Under the pieces are notes generated by a model. It was not told the origin of the DNA. It did no database searches and saw only the letters and a program-made list of their open reading frames with translations. 8,137 nt of DNA from Fimbriimonadaceae bacterium (GTDB taxonomy: Bacteria > Armatimonadota > Fimbriimonadia > Fimbriimonadales > Fimbriimonadaceae), in contig JADZBW010000051.1 in NCBI GenBank assembly GCA_020851885.1, positions 1 to 8,137 on the forward strand, written 5' to 3'. Below are positions 1-6,528 of the stretch, piece by piece. The number at the start of each line of letters is the position of its first letter. Within the stretch, counting starts at the first letter, position 1. Position numbers and translations under genes: made by a program.

Positions 1-1175
1 ATCTGCCGATCGATCTGATCATTCATCGAAGTCTGGGTGCTGACTTGCGCACTCCAATACTCGGACTTCGCTCCCACATCGGAGACAACGTTCTCGAAGT
101 AGCGGCTGAAGGTCACGTTTCCTAAACCAGCCTGTGTCTGATCTCGCATTCGACTGATCGAGAGCGCCAAACCTCCATCGCCAGCGACGCCGCCCACGCT
201 CGAAACGATTGCCTGAGGATCGGCGGCCACGGCGGGGTCTAGACCGAAGTCGATCGCACCTGATTGAGGCAGCGAGTCATTGAAGAAGTTGACACCAGTG
301 TTGCCAAGAGGATTGACACCCGTCGTGTGGATGGCATTCACCTGTGTCCGAAGCTGATTCGCAATGTTGTCGAGATTCCCTTGGTAGGTCTTGATCTGCT
401 CAGCAGATTCAAAGAGGCCCCGCAACTTGCCGCTTCGCACGTCATAGGTGCCTCCGGCATTGCTCAAGGTATTGGTCGTCGTGTCGAAAGTCATTGGCGT
501 TGGAACCGCTCCGGCTCCATCCACCAACGTGCCCAATTCGCGCAAGGACTGGTCTCTCAGATCCAAAAGGTCGTTCGCTTCCGCACCCTCGGCTTGCTTG
601 TGCCTGATCTGGCCATTGAGGTCGGCAATCCTATTTGAGAGCGCTTGAACCCTGTTGAGCGTTCCCGTGATGGCTTCATTCGTAAAGTTCGCCTGATCGG
701 ATAGGTTCTGATAAGTGGTTCGAACGCGGTTGGCGAGCGTCGCGCCCGCCTGTTGAACCTGCATTCGAACAGTTGGCTCGTTCGGATTGGACGCAAGGGC
801 AGACCACGCATTGAAGAACTTGTCCATTGCATCGGCAATGCCGCTGCCTCCAGTCTCGAGGAATAGCCCTTGGACGTTGTTGAGGCTGTCTGCCATCTGG
901 AGAAACTTCCCCGAGTCTCCGGTTGCGTCAAGCCTGCGTCGCTCCAGAAAGGCGTCGCGAATCCGGTTCACCGAACCAATCGTGACGCCATTGCCCAATG
1001 AGTGAAGGCCGCCCATCCAAAATGAGGTCGGATCGTTTTCACGAAAGTCGACGGTTTGCCGCGAATAACCTGGGGTATCGACGTTCGAGATGTTGTGGCC
1101 CGTCACGTCGAGCGCGCGCTGGAACGCTCTCAAAGCGTTCGAGGCCATATTGAGTCCGTGAAATGCTCCTGGCAT
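1..1175 (-). CDS. flgK: Flagellar hook-filament junction protein FlgK (HAP1), 3' end cut by window edge
   Basis: FlgK is a secreted axial protein that, with FlgL, joins the hook to the filament. Translating the minus strand from the ATG at 1175 gives an open frame of 391 codons that runs off the left edge. The N-terminus has the axial-protein D0 signature: residues about 22-38 read LDVTGHNISNVDTPGYS, then RQ. A helical D1 stretch follows, with LSNRIADLNGQI and LLDLRDQSLREL. The last visible residues, STQTSMNDQIDRQ, match the conserved segment just before the C-terminal D0 helix, so probably only about 60 residues are missing. The full protein would be near 450 residues, shorter than the roughly 500-550 of enteric or Bacillus FlgK, suggesting reduced outer domains. 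A clear Shine-Dalgarno AGGAG lies 6 bases before the ATG. It is the last gene seen in the operon, directly after the flgN-like gene. Confidence 0.96.
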   Translation of the reverse strand, partial: MPGAFHGLNMASNALRAFQRALDVTGHNISNVDTPGYSRQTVDFRENDPTSFWMGGLHSLGNGVTIGSVNRIRDAFLERRRLDATGDSGKFLQMADSLNNVQGLFLETGGSGIADAMDKFFNAWSALASNPNEPTVRMQVQQAGATLANRVRTTYQNLSDQANFTNEAITGTLNRVQALSNRIADLNGQIRHKQAEGAEANDLLDLRDQSLRELGTLVDGAGAVPTPMTFDTTTNTLSNAGGTYDVRSGKLRGLFESAEQIKTYQGNLDNIANQLRTQVNAIHTTGVNPLGNTGVNFFNDSLPQSGAIDFGLDPAVAADPQAIVSSVGGVAGDGGLALSISRMRDQTQAGLGNVTFSRYFENVVSDVGAKSEYWSAQVSTQTSMNDQIDRQ

Positions 1176-1181
1176 GGGGAA

Positions 1182-1186
1182 CTCCT
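1182..1186 (-). promoter_or_regulatory. Ribosome binding site of flgK
   Basis: On the minus strand AGGAG stands 6 bases before the flgK ATG and overlaps the TAG stop of the upstream flgN-like gene (1185-1187). It is the best-placed Shine-Dalgarno in the window. It fixes the flgK start and suggests coupling of chaperone and cargo translation. Confidence 0.75.
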
Positions 1187-1655
1187 AAGCGGCTTGATCC
1201 ACCAAGATCGAATTGGGCTGCGGCATGCTGAACGGACCCTTTGCCTGAACCGCAGCGCGGGCGATCAAGGTCATCGAGCCGTTGATATAGGTCATTTCGT
1301 TCTCGATGAGCTTCCGGTTCTTCTTCAGCACATCCTGAACGTTGCGCGACGCGACCGTCACGCGGTTGCCAAGTCCCTGCAGGTTCTGTGCTTCGGCTTT
1401 TTCAAGCACGCTTACCAAACCTCGAAGGCTGGGTTCCGTACCCAACTCCCCGGCCAGTTTGTGGGCAAGCGCCACCGCCTGATTGTCGATCTCGCGAAGC
1501 TTGGACATCATCTGGTCCAATTCCGGTTGAATTCGCTCGACTCGAGTTACGTCGCGCAGGGTGAGTGCGGCCGTCTGCTCGTAAAGAGATCGCAGGAGTC
1601 GCTCAGACGTTCCGAGCCAGTCCCACCATAGTTGTTGGAGTTCACGTGTTTTCAT
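1185..1655 (-). CDS. flgN: FlgN-like flagellar export chaperone
   Basis: FlgN family proteins are small cytoplasmic helical chaperones that bind the C-termini of FlgK and FlgL and bring them to the flagellar type III export gate. This 156-residue protein has the expected length and is almost entirely helix-forming, with leucine-rich heptads over about residues 5-110. Its segment at about 113-132 (NRKLIENEMTYING, then SMTLI) matches the family's C-terminal helix pattern of Asn, Leu, then spaced Leu/Ile. A short polar tail follows. The ATG at 1655 lies 2 bases after the flgJ stop, and the stop overlaps the flgK ribosome site. Sequence conservation in this family is low, so the call rests on length, helical pattern and the position between flgJ and flgK. 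FlgM can occupy the same locus but is shorter and has a different motif. Confidence 0.8.
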   Translation of the reverse strand: MKTRELQQLWWDWLGTSERLLRSLYEQTAALTLRDVTRVERIQPELDQMMSKLREIDNQAVALAHKLAGELGTEPSLRGLVSVLEKAEAQNLQGLGNRVTVASRNVQDVLKKNRKLIENEMTYINGSMTLIARAAVQAKGPFSMPQPNSILVDQAA

Positions 1656-1657
1656 AG

Positions 1658-2119
1658 TTACCTATCAATGGATTGCTTCCCAGGCTTCGCATCGGCGGTG
1701 CCGGGGTCGATGAGTTCATGTCGAGTTTTGATTTCGCCGGACAAAGGCGCTATCGGGTTTGCCGATAGGGCAGCCTTGCGGGCAATCTCGGTTTGATGAA
1801 GGCTCTGCTCAAGCTCCTGCCGAGCCATCCCCACTACTCGCGGGGAAAACTGCCGGTAGAGCATGTCCCCCATTCCCAGTGAGTTGGACTTGGAGGCGGC
1901 ATTTGCAAAGGCCTCGTCGAACATGTCGTTGTAAATCTCTTTGCCGAAGTTATCTCCACCCGTCGAGGTTTCGTGGACGGATGATCGCATCTGGCTGAAT
2001 AGCTTCTTGAGGAAGATCGACTCGAATCCCTCGGTCGCCTTCTTGAGCTCGGCCAACTTGGACCCTGCGAGTCGCGCGGCTGCCACGTTCTTGATCACGC
2101 CAAAGACGTCGTTGCTCAT
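1658..2119 (-). CDS. flgJ: Rod-binding protein FlgJ, N-terminal domain only
   Basis: The rod-binding domain of FlgJ acts in the periplasm as rod cap or scaffold while the rod grows. In this 153-residue protein the domain spans about residues 23-92. It shows FESIFLKKLFSQMRSSV, a Gly-Gly-rich loop, then EIYNDMFDEAFANAAS and the LGMGDMLYRQ end typical of the family. The enteric FlgJ is about 313 residues because it carries a C-terminal muramidase (glucosaminidase) domain. Here that is absent and a roughly 60-residue polar tail takes its place. Single-domain FlgJ is common outside the gamma- and beta-proteobacteria. A separate peptidoglycan hydrolase must then open the wall for the rod, and none is in this window. 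The ATG overlaps the flgI stop as ATGA, with AAGGA 10 bases upstream. Confidence 0.92.
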   Translation of the reverse strand: MSNDVFGVIKNVAAARLAGSKLAELKKATEGFESIFLKKLFSQMRSSVHETSTGGDNFGKEIYNDMFDEAFANAASKSNSLGMGDMLYRQFSPRVVGMARQELEQSLHQTEIARKAALSANPIAPLSGEIKTRHELIDPGTADAKPGKQSIDR

Positions 2120-3408
2120 TGCGAGATGATCCTTGCCTTCAAGGCGCCTTGGGTCCGGAGGGCCCGGAGGATGGAAATGATGTCCTTCGGCTTCAACTGC
2201 AGCGCCTGGAACATCTTGGCGAGGTCTTGAACCGTGGTATTGGGCGCCAATGTCGCCACCTGGGCATTGGCTTCGTCGACCGTAATGGTCGAAGTCGGGA
2301 CGATGACGGTCTGGCCATTCGACTTCGGAAGGGGTTGGCTGACATCGAACACGGTGTCGATCTTCACGTTCAGGCTGCCCTGGGCAATCGCCGCCGGACC
2401 GATCTTCACGTTCGCGCCGAACACGATGGTCCCCGTCTTTTCGTCGACGACGATCGTTGCCTGGCCGTCGCTCATGACCTTCACCAGTTCGATTTGGCTC
2501 ATCGCCGTAATTGGTGATTCGCTTGTCGGCAGGGTCATCGAAATCGTTCCCGAGTTATCGGCATGGGCCAGGTATTGCGGGAAGAGCTCGTTTAGCTTGG
2601 CGGCGATCCGACTTGCCGTTGTGATGTCCGGATCGTCCATATCCAAGTACATTCGACTTTCAAAAACGAACTTCGCCGGAAGAGACTTCTCGACGATCGC
2701 GCCGCTGGGAATCGTGCCTGCCGTGACGTGCCCCTTGCTCGATGAACTTCCGCCACCGCTGACATCGTAGCCGCCGACCGTGATCTGGCCTTGGGCGGCA
2801 GCATAGACCGTCTCCTTGTCTCCGACCAGATACATGAAGGACTGGGCAAGCGTGCCTCCAACCAGACTCTTGGCATCGCCGATCGCTTCCACGTTGATGT
2901 CGATGTACTGCCCACTCGCGGAAAATGGAGGAAGCTCAGCAGTGATCATGACCGCGGCGACGTTCTTGGCATCCACATCGGCGGCGTCGATTTTGATCCC
3001 TAAATCCTTGAAGTAGTTGGCGAAAAGTTCTCGCGTGATCGCCGACTTCTTGGAGTCTCCCGTGCCAGCAAGTCCAGTCACCAGGCCGACTCCCTTCAGC
3101 TGCTGGGCTCGAATACCTCGGAAGTGGGCGATGTCCTTAAGCCTGACTTCCACCCCCAACTGCTCTCCGTCGATGATGCGCTGCTGCTTCGTGGCCAAGT
3201 CCTTTCTCAATCGGATCTGGGCCTCAGCCTGTTGCTTCTTGAGGGCCTCGGGATCCGTCGTCTGGCCCGTCCCGCCCGTTCCGCCCGTTCCGCTCTGAGC
3301 TAAGGAACTCGACAGAAACAAGCCGATCAGGAAGAGCACCGCTGCGACTCGCAGCACCGTGCCCGAATCTTCCCTTAAGTTCAATGTCGTCTTCATTTTC
3401 GTTTCCAT
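2116..3408 (-). CDS. flgI: Flagellar P-ring protein FlgI with an N-terminal insertion
   Basis: FlgI forms the periplasmic P ring around the distal rod, with FlgA as its chaperone. The family core begins at about residue 89 (RLKDIAHFRGIRAQQLKGVG, then LVTGLAGTGD) and runs to the C-terminal end GALKARIISQ. A signal peptide is clear at about residues 17-37 (hydrophobic core AAVLFLIGLFLSS, likely cleavage after SLA or LAQ). Between the two lies an extra stretch of about 48 residues. It has three GTG tripeptides (40-48), then a charged, probably helical Lys/Gln/Glu/Arg-rich segment to about residue 86. The whole is 430 residues against about 365-370 in most species. The ATG at 3408 and an in-frame ATG at 3396 are both possible, and neither has a strong ribosome site. 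The gene follows flgH by 17 bases and overlaps flgJ by 4. Confidence 0.97.
   Translation of the reverse strand: METKMKTTLNLREDSGTVLRVAAVLFLIGLFLSSSLAQSGTGGTGGTGQTTDPEALKKQQAEAQIRLRKDLATKQQRIIDGEQLGVEVRLKDIAHFRGIRAQQLKGVGLVTGLAGTGDSKKSAITRELFANYFKDLGIKIDAADVDAKNVAAVMITAELPPFSASGQYIDINVEAIGDAKSLVGGTLAQSFMYLVGDKETVYAAAQGQITVGGYDVSGGGSSSSKGHVTAGTIPSGAIVEKSLPAKFVFESRMYLDMDDPDITTASRIAAKLNELFPQYLAHADNSGTISMTLPTSESPITAMSQIELVKVMSDGQATIVVDEKTGTIVFGANVKIGPAAIAQGSLNVKIDTVFDVSQPLPKSNGQTVIVPTSTITVDEANAQVATLAPNTTVQDLAKMFQALQLKPKDIISILRALRTQGALKARIISQ
3265..3291 (-). repeat. Three tandem 9-base units encoding Gly-Thr-Gly in flgI
   Basis: Three adjacent 9-base units (plus-strand gcccgtccc, gcccgttcc, gcccgttcc) encode three Gly-Thr-Gly tripeptides on the minus strand, just after the FlgI signal peptide. 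The second and third units are identical and the first differs by one base. Copy changes would keep the reading frame and alter only linker length. Confidence 0.85.
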
Positions 3409-3425
3409 GGCCGTAGAGGTTGTTC

Positions 3426-4046
3426 CTAGAAAAGCCAGTCCAGAATCCGAGTCAGGATGCCGCGCCGTTGACGATCTGCGGCCAGTCCCTTGCCAAGATT
3501 GGTGATGCGAGCATCGGCAACGCGTTCGCTCAGAACGGTGTTGTCTGCCCGGACGTCGTCTTCACGAACAATGCCGGTAAAGGTGATGATCTGGTCTTCC
3601 CGATTGACCTTGATCGCCCGATTGCCCTCGATGACCATATTGCCGTTCGGGAGAACCTGCTTGATCACCACGGTCACACGAGCGGTGAACTTCCCAGTCT
3701 GCGTTGTGGAACCGTTTCCACTATTGCTGGAACTGTTGCCGGTCGAAAGGCCACCGAGTAGTTGATCCAGTAGCGGGATCTTCAAGTTCGATAGAAACGG
3801 CAGTACGGCGGAGGCGACACTGTTGTCGTCCTTCTTGGCCGCCTGAGTTGCCACCGTGTAATTCGCGGATGAAGTCTCGCTCACGACGATCGTCAGGATG
3901 TCGCCGATCGCCTTGGCCGTTCGGCTCAGATAGGGGTTCTTCTGACCTTTGTTGAAGAGTGAGCCTGCTTCCTGATCCGTTGGACCCGCTTGGCCGTAGC
4001 CGATGACCGCGACAAGCGCGAAGGAGATTGTCCAAATCGGTTTCAT
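3426..4046 (-). CDS. flgH: Flagellar L-ring protein FlgH, without a lipobox cysteine
   Basis: FlgH builds the L ring in the outer membrane. The 206-residue protein shows the family's order of motifs. These are SLFNKGQKNPYLSRTAKAIGD then ILTIVVSE (about 29-57), a Ser/Asn/Gly-rich linker (about 101-117), the core strand segment TARVTVVIKQVLPNGNMVIEG (about 121-141, in two overlapping pieces), FTGIVREDDVRADNTV, then ERVADARI. It ends with GILTRILDWLF. Length is a little under the usual 220-230. The N-terminus (MKPIWTISFALVAVIGYGQA) looks like a signal peptidase I type signal. There is no cysteine after it, or anywhere in the protein, while most FlgH proteins are lipoproteins with a Leu-x-Gly-Cys lipobox. 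The ATG overlaps the flgA stop as ATGA, and a GAGGTG ribosome site lies inside the end of flgA. Confidence 0.96.
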   Translation of the reverse strand: MKPIWTISFALVAVIGYGQAGPTDQEAGSLFNKGQKNPYLSRTAKAIGDILTIVVSETSSANYTVATQAAKKDDNSVASAVLPFLSNLKIPLLDQLLGGLSTGNSSSNSGNGSTTQTGKFTARVTVVIKQVLPNGNMVIEGNRAIKVNREDQIITFTGIVREDDVRADNTVLSERVADARITNLGKGLAADRQRRGILTRILDWLF

Positions 4047-4825
4047 AGTTTCACCTCGACCTGACCAGCTCCGGTCACGGTCGCTTGATGCACGGATCCA
4101 GTCGATGAGACCACTGTTATCTGTTGGCCCATCATTCCGCCGGTTCTTGCTTTGCCGGTGACCTGGATCGTCGCTCCGGCATTTCGAAGAAGGATCTTCA
4201 CGGTGTCTCCGACCTTGATCGCGGTGGCCGCAAGCGTTGCATCGACCGTCAAGTTGATCAAGCGGGAATTCACTCTTTTGCCATTCACCGACACGGCGAC
4301 CATTACCGAGAAGCCCGATTGGTTCTTCGAGACTGGGCCCGCCTCCAAGCTGAGATCGCCCATGGGCGCCACGAACTCGGGGAAGGTCTGTGGGCAGGTC
4401 ATGGGGATTTCTGCCCCAAGCTGTCGCTGAACAGCCTGAAGGGCGGCCTGAACAAACTTCTCAGCGGCGACTTTCTGGACCTTCAAGGCGACGTGTGCAT
4501 CGGCCGGCAATCGAATTTCGAATTGGTTGGCCTTCAGACCGGCCACCATCAGCATGGATTGAATTCGGCTGGCGACGATAGGCATTGGGATTCCCTCGAC
4601 GGGAGCCAGGCCCATGTCGAGCATCTCGATCTTCGCCTTCAGTGCCGCATCTGCCGTGATCTCCGCGATCTCGCCCAGCGTGAATTTCGGGCCGGCGACC
4701 TCGGAGAGTGAACGGACGCTAATGGTCGCCTTGACCGCTGCGGTTCCCTCCAGAGGATAGACTTTGACCTGCGCGACCGCGAGGGCCGTTGCGAAGATCA
4801 TCAGGCTAAGAAAGAGAGTCTTCAT
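4043..4825 (-). CDS. flgA: P-ring assembly chaperone FlgA
   Basis: FlgA is a periplasmic chaperone needed for FlgI to polymerise into the P ring. The 260-residue product begins with a signal peptide (about 1-18, LFLSLMIFATALAVA). An N-terminal domain follows, carrying GPKFTLGEIAEI (about 45-56) and the LGLAP-like segment LDMGLAPVEGIPMP, as in the longer FlgA proteins of many non-enteric bacteria. The C-terminal SAF-like domain shows IKVGDTVKILLRNAGATIQV, then TGKARTGGMMGQQITVVSS and ends TVTGAGQVEVKL. These are the usual Gly-Asp-x-Val, Gly-x-Ala and Gly-x-x-Gly signatures. The linker before this domain seems short compared with family members I recall. The gene starts 2 bases after flgG and overlaps flgH by 4, next to the ring genes it serves. 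No strong ribosome site is visible, so coupling to flgG is likely. Confidence 0.92.
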   Translation of the reverse strand: MKTLFLSLMIFATALAVAQVKVYPLEGTAAVKATISVRSLSEVAGPKFTLGEIAEITADAALKAKIEMLDMGLAPVEGIPMPIVASRIQSMLMVAGLKANQFEIRLPADAHVALKVQKVAAEKFVQAALQAVQRQLGAEIPMTCPQTFPEFVAPMGDLSLEAGPVSKNQSGFSVMVAVSVNGKRVNSRLINLTVDATLAATAIKVGDTVKILLRNAGATIQVTGKARTGGMMGQQITVVSSTGSVHQATVTGAGQVEVKL

Positions 4826-4827
4826 GG

Positions 4828-5616
4828 TTATCGCTTAAGCTGGTTTAGCTGGCCGAGCATGTCGTCGGCGGTCTGGATCGCCTTGGAATTGATCTCGTAG
4901 GCGCGCTGGGCCAGGATCATGCGGACCATTTCTTCCACGACCTGCACGTTTGAACCCTCGAGGAATCGGGACTTAAGTTCGCCCGCGCCGTTTTCACCTG
5001 GATTCAACAAGGTGGGCTCGCCACTGGCGCCGCCAGGGCGATACATGTTCTGGCCGACGCGAGTCAATCCAGCTGGGTTGCTAAACGTTGCGACCTGTAT
5101 CTGCCCAAGGACGGTTGGATCGTTCGTTCCTGGCAAAACCGCGCTCACGGTGCCGTTCGAGCCGATGTCGATGGCGATTGATCCGGCCGGAATCGTGATC
5201 TCCGGGATGACCGGGTAGCCGTCGTTGCTGACCAAGAGGCCATTGGCATCGCGCTTGAAACTTCCATCTCGAGTGTAGGCGATCGTCCCGTCGGGCTTCT
5301 GCAGTTGGAAGAACCCTTCGCCATTGATCGCCAGGTCCGTTTCGTTGCCGGTCGCCTGAAGGGGGCCGAAGCCAAAATTGATGGCGTTGCCCGCAAAGGA
5401 AGCTCCCAGTCCGACTTGAAGGGAAACTGGGTTGGCGGTGCCGTTTCCGGTGGAAACGCCTGACGACTTGAAAGTCTGATACATCAGGTCCTGGAATTCA
5501 GCCCGTTGCTGTTTGAAGGACGTGGTGTTGATGTTCGCCAGGTTGTTGGCGATGACATCGAGGTTGAACTGCTGGGCCACCATCCCGGTTCCCGCTGTAT
5601 TCAAAGATCGCATCAT
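4828..5616 (-). CDS. flgG: Flagellar distal rod protein FlgG
   Basis: FlgG is exported through the flagellar type III apparatus and forms the distal rod that crosses the P and L rings to the hook. The 262-residue product has the usual FlgG length. The N-terminal D0 signature is at about residues 18-49 (LDVIANNLANINTTSFKQQ, then EFQDLMYQ). The following extended loop rich in Gly, Asn and Ser, up to FGFGPLQATGNETDLAINGEG, is the FlgG-specific region that separates it from FlgF. Next come RDGSFKRDANGLLV and GYPVIPE. The C-terminal helix reads FLEGSNVQVVEEMVRMILAQ, RAYEINSKAIQTADDML. Two adjacent ATG codons exist (5616 and 5613). GAGGA at 5627-5631 lies 10 bases before the first. It opens the tight part of the operon and is preceded by the long structured spacer after flgF. 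Confidence 0.97.
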   Translation of the reverse strand: MMRSLNTAGTGMVAQQFNLDVIANNLANINTTSFKQQRAEFQDLMYQTFKSSGVSTGNGTANPVSLQVGLGASFAGNAINFGFGPLQATGNETDLAINGEGFFQLQKPDGTIAYTRDGSFKRDANGLLVSNDGYPVIPEITIPAGSIAIDIGSNGTVSAVLPGTNDPTVLGQIQVATFSNPAGLTRVGQNMYRPGGASGEPTLLNPGENGAGELKSRFLEGSNVQVVEEMVRMILAQRAYEINSKAIQTADDMLGQLNQLKR

Positions 5617-5632
5617 GGTTCGAAGGTCCTCG

Positions 5633-5645
5633 TAAGGTGGCCTTA
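5633..5645 (-). repeat. Small hairpin beside the flgG ribosome site
   Basis: TAAGG (5633-5637) and CCTTA (5641-5645) form a 5-base stem with a 3-base loop, one base away from the flgG Shine-Dalgarno. It is short and could occur by chance, but its position could affect ribosome access. Confidence 0.3.
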
Positions 5646-5674
5646 GGTCTTCTCGATCGGTCCATCTCAGACCT
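5645..5674 (-). repeat. Inverted repeat upstream of the flgG ribosome site
   Basis: AGGTCT at 5645-5650 pairs perfectly with AGACCT at 5669-5674 around an 18-base loop. It sits about 14 bases upstream of the GAGGA ribosome site of flgG. One arm shares its last base with the neighbouring repeat at 5633-5645, so the two folds compete at their edge. Confidence 0.35.
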
Positions 5675-5723
5675 GATCGTGGTGACCTAACACCCGTGCA
5701 CGTCGCCTTCCTTGAGCATCTGT

Positions 5724-5749
5724 TACCGCGGTCAATCCATCGCGCGGTA
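5724..5749 (-). repeat. Second hairpin in the flgF-flgG spacer
   Basis: TACCGCG at 5724-5730 and CGCGGTA at 5743-5749 form a perfect 7-base inverted repeat around a 12-base loop. It lies 6 bases beyond the first hairpin on the minus-strand transcript. GC-rich pairs make folding plausible. It could equally be a protein-binding operator. Confidence 0.45.
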
Positions 5750-5755
5750 TTGCCT

Positions 5756-5781
5756 CCCTGGCTCCATCCTGGAGCCTAGGG
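5756..5781 (-). terminator. Strong hairpin just after flgF, without a U tract
   Basis: A perfect 7-base stem (GGCTCCA at 5760-5766 with TGGAGCC at 5770-5776, 3-base loop) extends by four more pairs (CCCT with AGGG) across one bulged base, giving about 11 pairs. On the minus strand it begins 9 bases after the flgF stop codon. No T run follows on the transcript side, so it is not a canonical intrinsic terminator. It may protect the flgF mRNA end or reduce read-through into flgG. Confidence 0.5.
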
Positions 5782-5790
5782 GCCAGCTAA

Positions 5791-6528
5791 CTACTCGTTC
5801 AGGCTACTGATAAGTTTCTGCAGAAGGTCGTCCTGACTTTGGATGTTCTTCTGCGATAGTTCAAAGAGACGGCCGATGCGAATCATCTCGAGCATCGCTT
5901 CGACTGCGTTGACATTGGATCCCTCCAGCGAAGAGGCGACGATCGGACTTTCATCCATCGCCGTCATCTGACCGCTGGCTTCAAAAAGGCTCTCGCCGAC
6001 CTTGCTCAAGCGGATACCCGCATCCGGCTTCCAGACGCCGACGGTAGCCACCGTCTGATCCTTCATTCGGATGACGCCTCCGTTCTCGATGGTCACGTCG
6101 CCGACTGGAATGTCGATCTCGTTGCCGTCCTTGTCCAGCACGGGATAGCCGTCTTTGTTGACCAGCCTCCGATTGGAGTCAAGCCCAAAGGCTCCATCTC
6201 GCGTGTAGCGTGTGCCGCTTGGAGTCTCGACGGCGAAAAGACCCTCCGTCGAGCTAATCGCCATGTCGAAGGTGTTGCCCGTCGTCTTGATATCGCCCAT
6301 CTCGAACACGGTGTATTCGTCGACGGTGTCGGCGCCAGCGCCAAGCTCACCGACCGATGGCCCAGTGCCTGAATCGGCGTACATTCGCTGCTTGAGGACG
6401 TCCTGGAAAATAAGGCCATCGCGCTTAAAGCCGTTCGTCGACGTGTTGGCGAGATTGTTCGTCGTCACGTCGAGACCGCGCTGCAACGATCTCATTCCCA
6501 AGGCTGTGGAGTAAATGCCACGGTTCAT
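5791..6528 (-). CDS. flgF: Flagellar basal-body proximal rod protein, FlgF type
   Basis: This 245-residue axial protein is a paralogue of FlgG and is best called FlgF, part of the proximal rod. It starts MNRGIYSTALGMRSLQRGLD, then VTTNNLANTSTNGFKRDG, the D0 signature. It lacks the long Gly/Asn/Ser loop of FlgG and instead has a short DSGTGPSVGELGAG segment. The central part reads FEMGDIKTTGNTFDMAIS, then RYTRDGAFGLDSNRRLV and NKDGYPVLD. The C-terminal helix has LEGSNVNAVEAMLEMIRIGR, then QSQDDLLQKL. Length fits FlgF (about 245-250). The ATG at 6528 is preferred because the family begins at this point. A TTG at 6555 would add nine residues with no family support. Ribosome site evidence is weak at both. 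It is the first gene of the minus-strand cluster and is separated from flgG by 174 bases. Confidence 0.9.
   Translation of the reverse strand: MNRGIYSTALGMRSLQRGLDVTTNNLANTSTNGFKRDGLIFQDVLKQRMYADSGTGPSVGELGAGADTVDEYTVFEMGDIKTTGNTFDMAISSTEGLFAVETPSGTRYTRDGAFGLDSNRRLVNKDGYPVLDKDGNEIDIPVGDVTIENGGVIRMKDQTVATVGVWKPDAGIRLSKVGESLFEASGQMTAMDESPIVASSLEGSNVNAVEAMLEMIRIGRLFELSQKNIQSQDDLLQKLISSLNE

Larger units (their letters stand above)
5617..5790 (-). promoter_or_regulatory. Structured flgF-flgG intergenic region (possible cis-regulatory RNA)
   Basis: This 174-base gap is the only long one inside the flagellar cluster, where all other junctions are 17 bases or less. On the minus-strand transcript it holds several inverted repeats in series, listed separately (5756-5781, 5724-5749, 5645-5674, 5633-5645), and ends with the flgG ribosome site at 5627-5631. 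The element AGGTC at 5670-5674 could pair with GACCT at 5646-5650 or with GACCT at 5624-5628 next to the ribosome site, so alternative folds are conceivable. No motif of a c-di-GMP or other riboswitch was recognised. No convincing promoter could be read. It may be an mRNA processing or stability element, an attenuator, a leader of an internal promoter, or simply non-coding spacer. Confidence 0.4.

Noticed and set aside
1056..1631. A 191-codon open frame on the plus strand
   Set aside because: It lies antisense to the flgN-like gene and the start of flgK, both with family support, and its product has no recognisable domain.
4124..4711. A 195-codon open frame on the plus strand
   Set aside because: It is antisense to flgA, whose product has clear motifs; codon bias of the real gene creates the shadow frame.
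5687..5719. Ten-codon minus-strand reading frame (MLKEGDVHGC) in the flgF-flgG spacer, a possible leader peptide
   Set aside because: No ribosome site precedes it and it has no run of regulatory codons, so it cannot be told from chance.
5617..5790. c-di-GMP riboswitch in the flgF-flgG spacer
   Set aside because: I looked for the conserved class I tetraloop-receptor and purine-rich motifs and found none on the transcribed strand.
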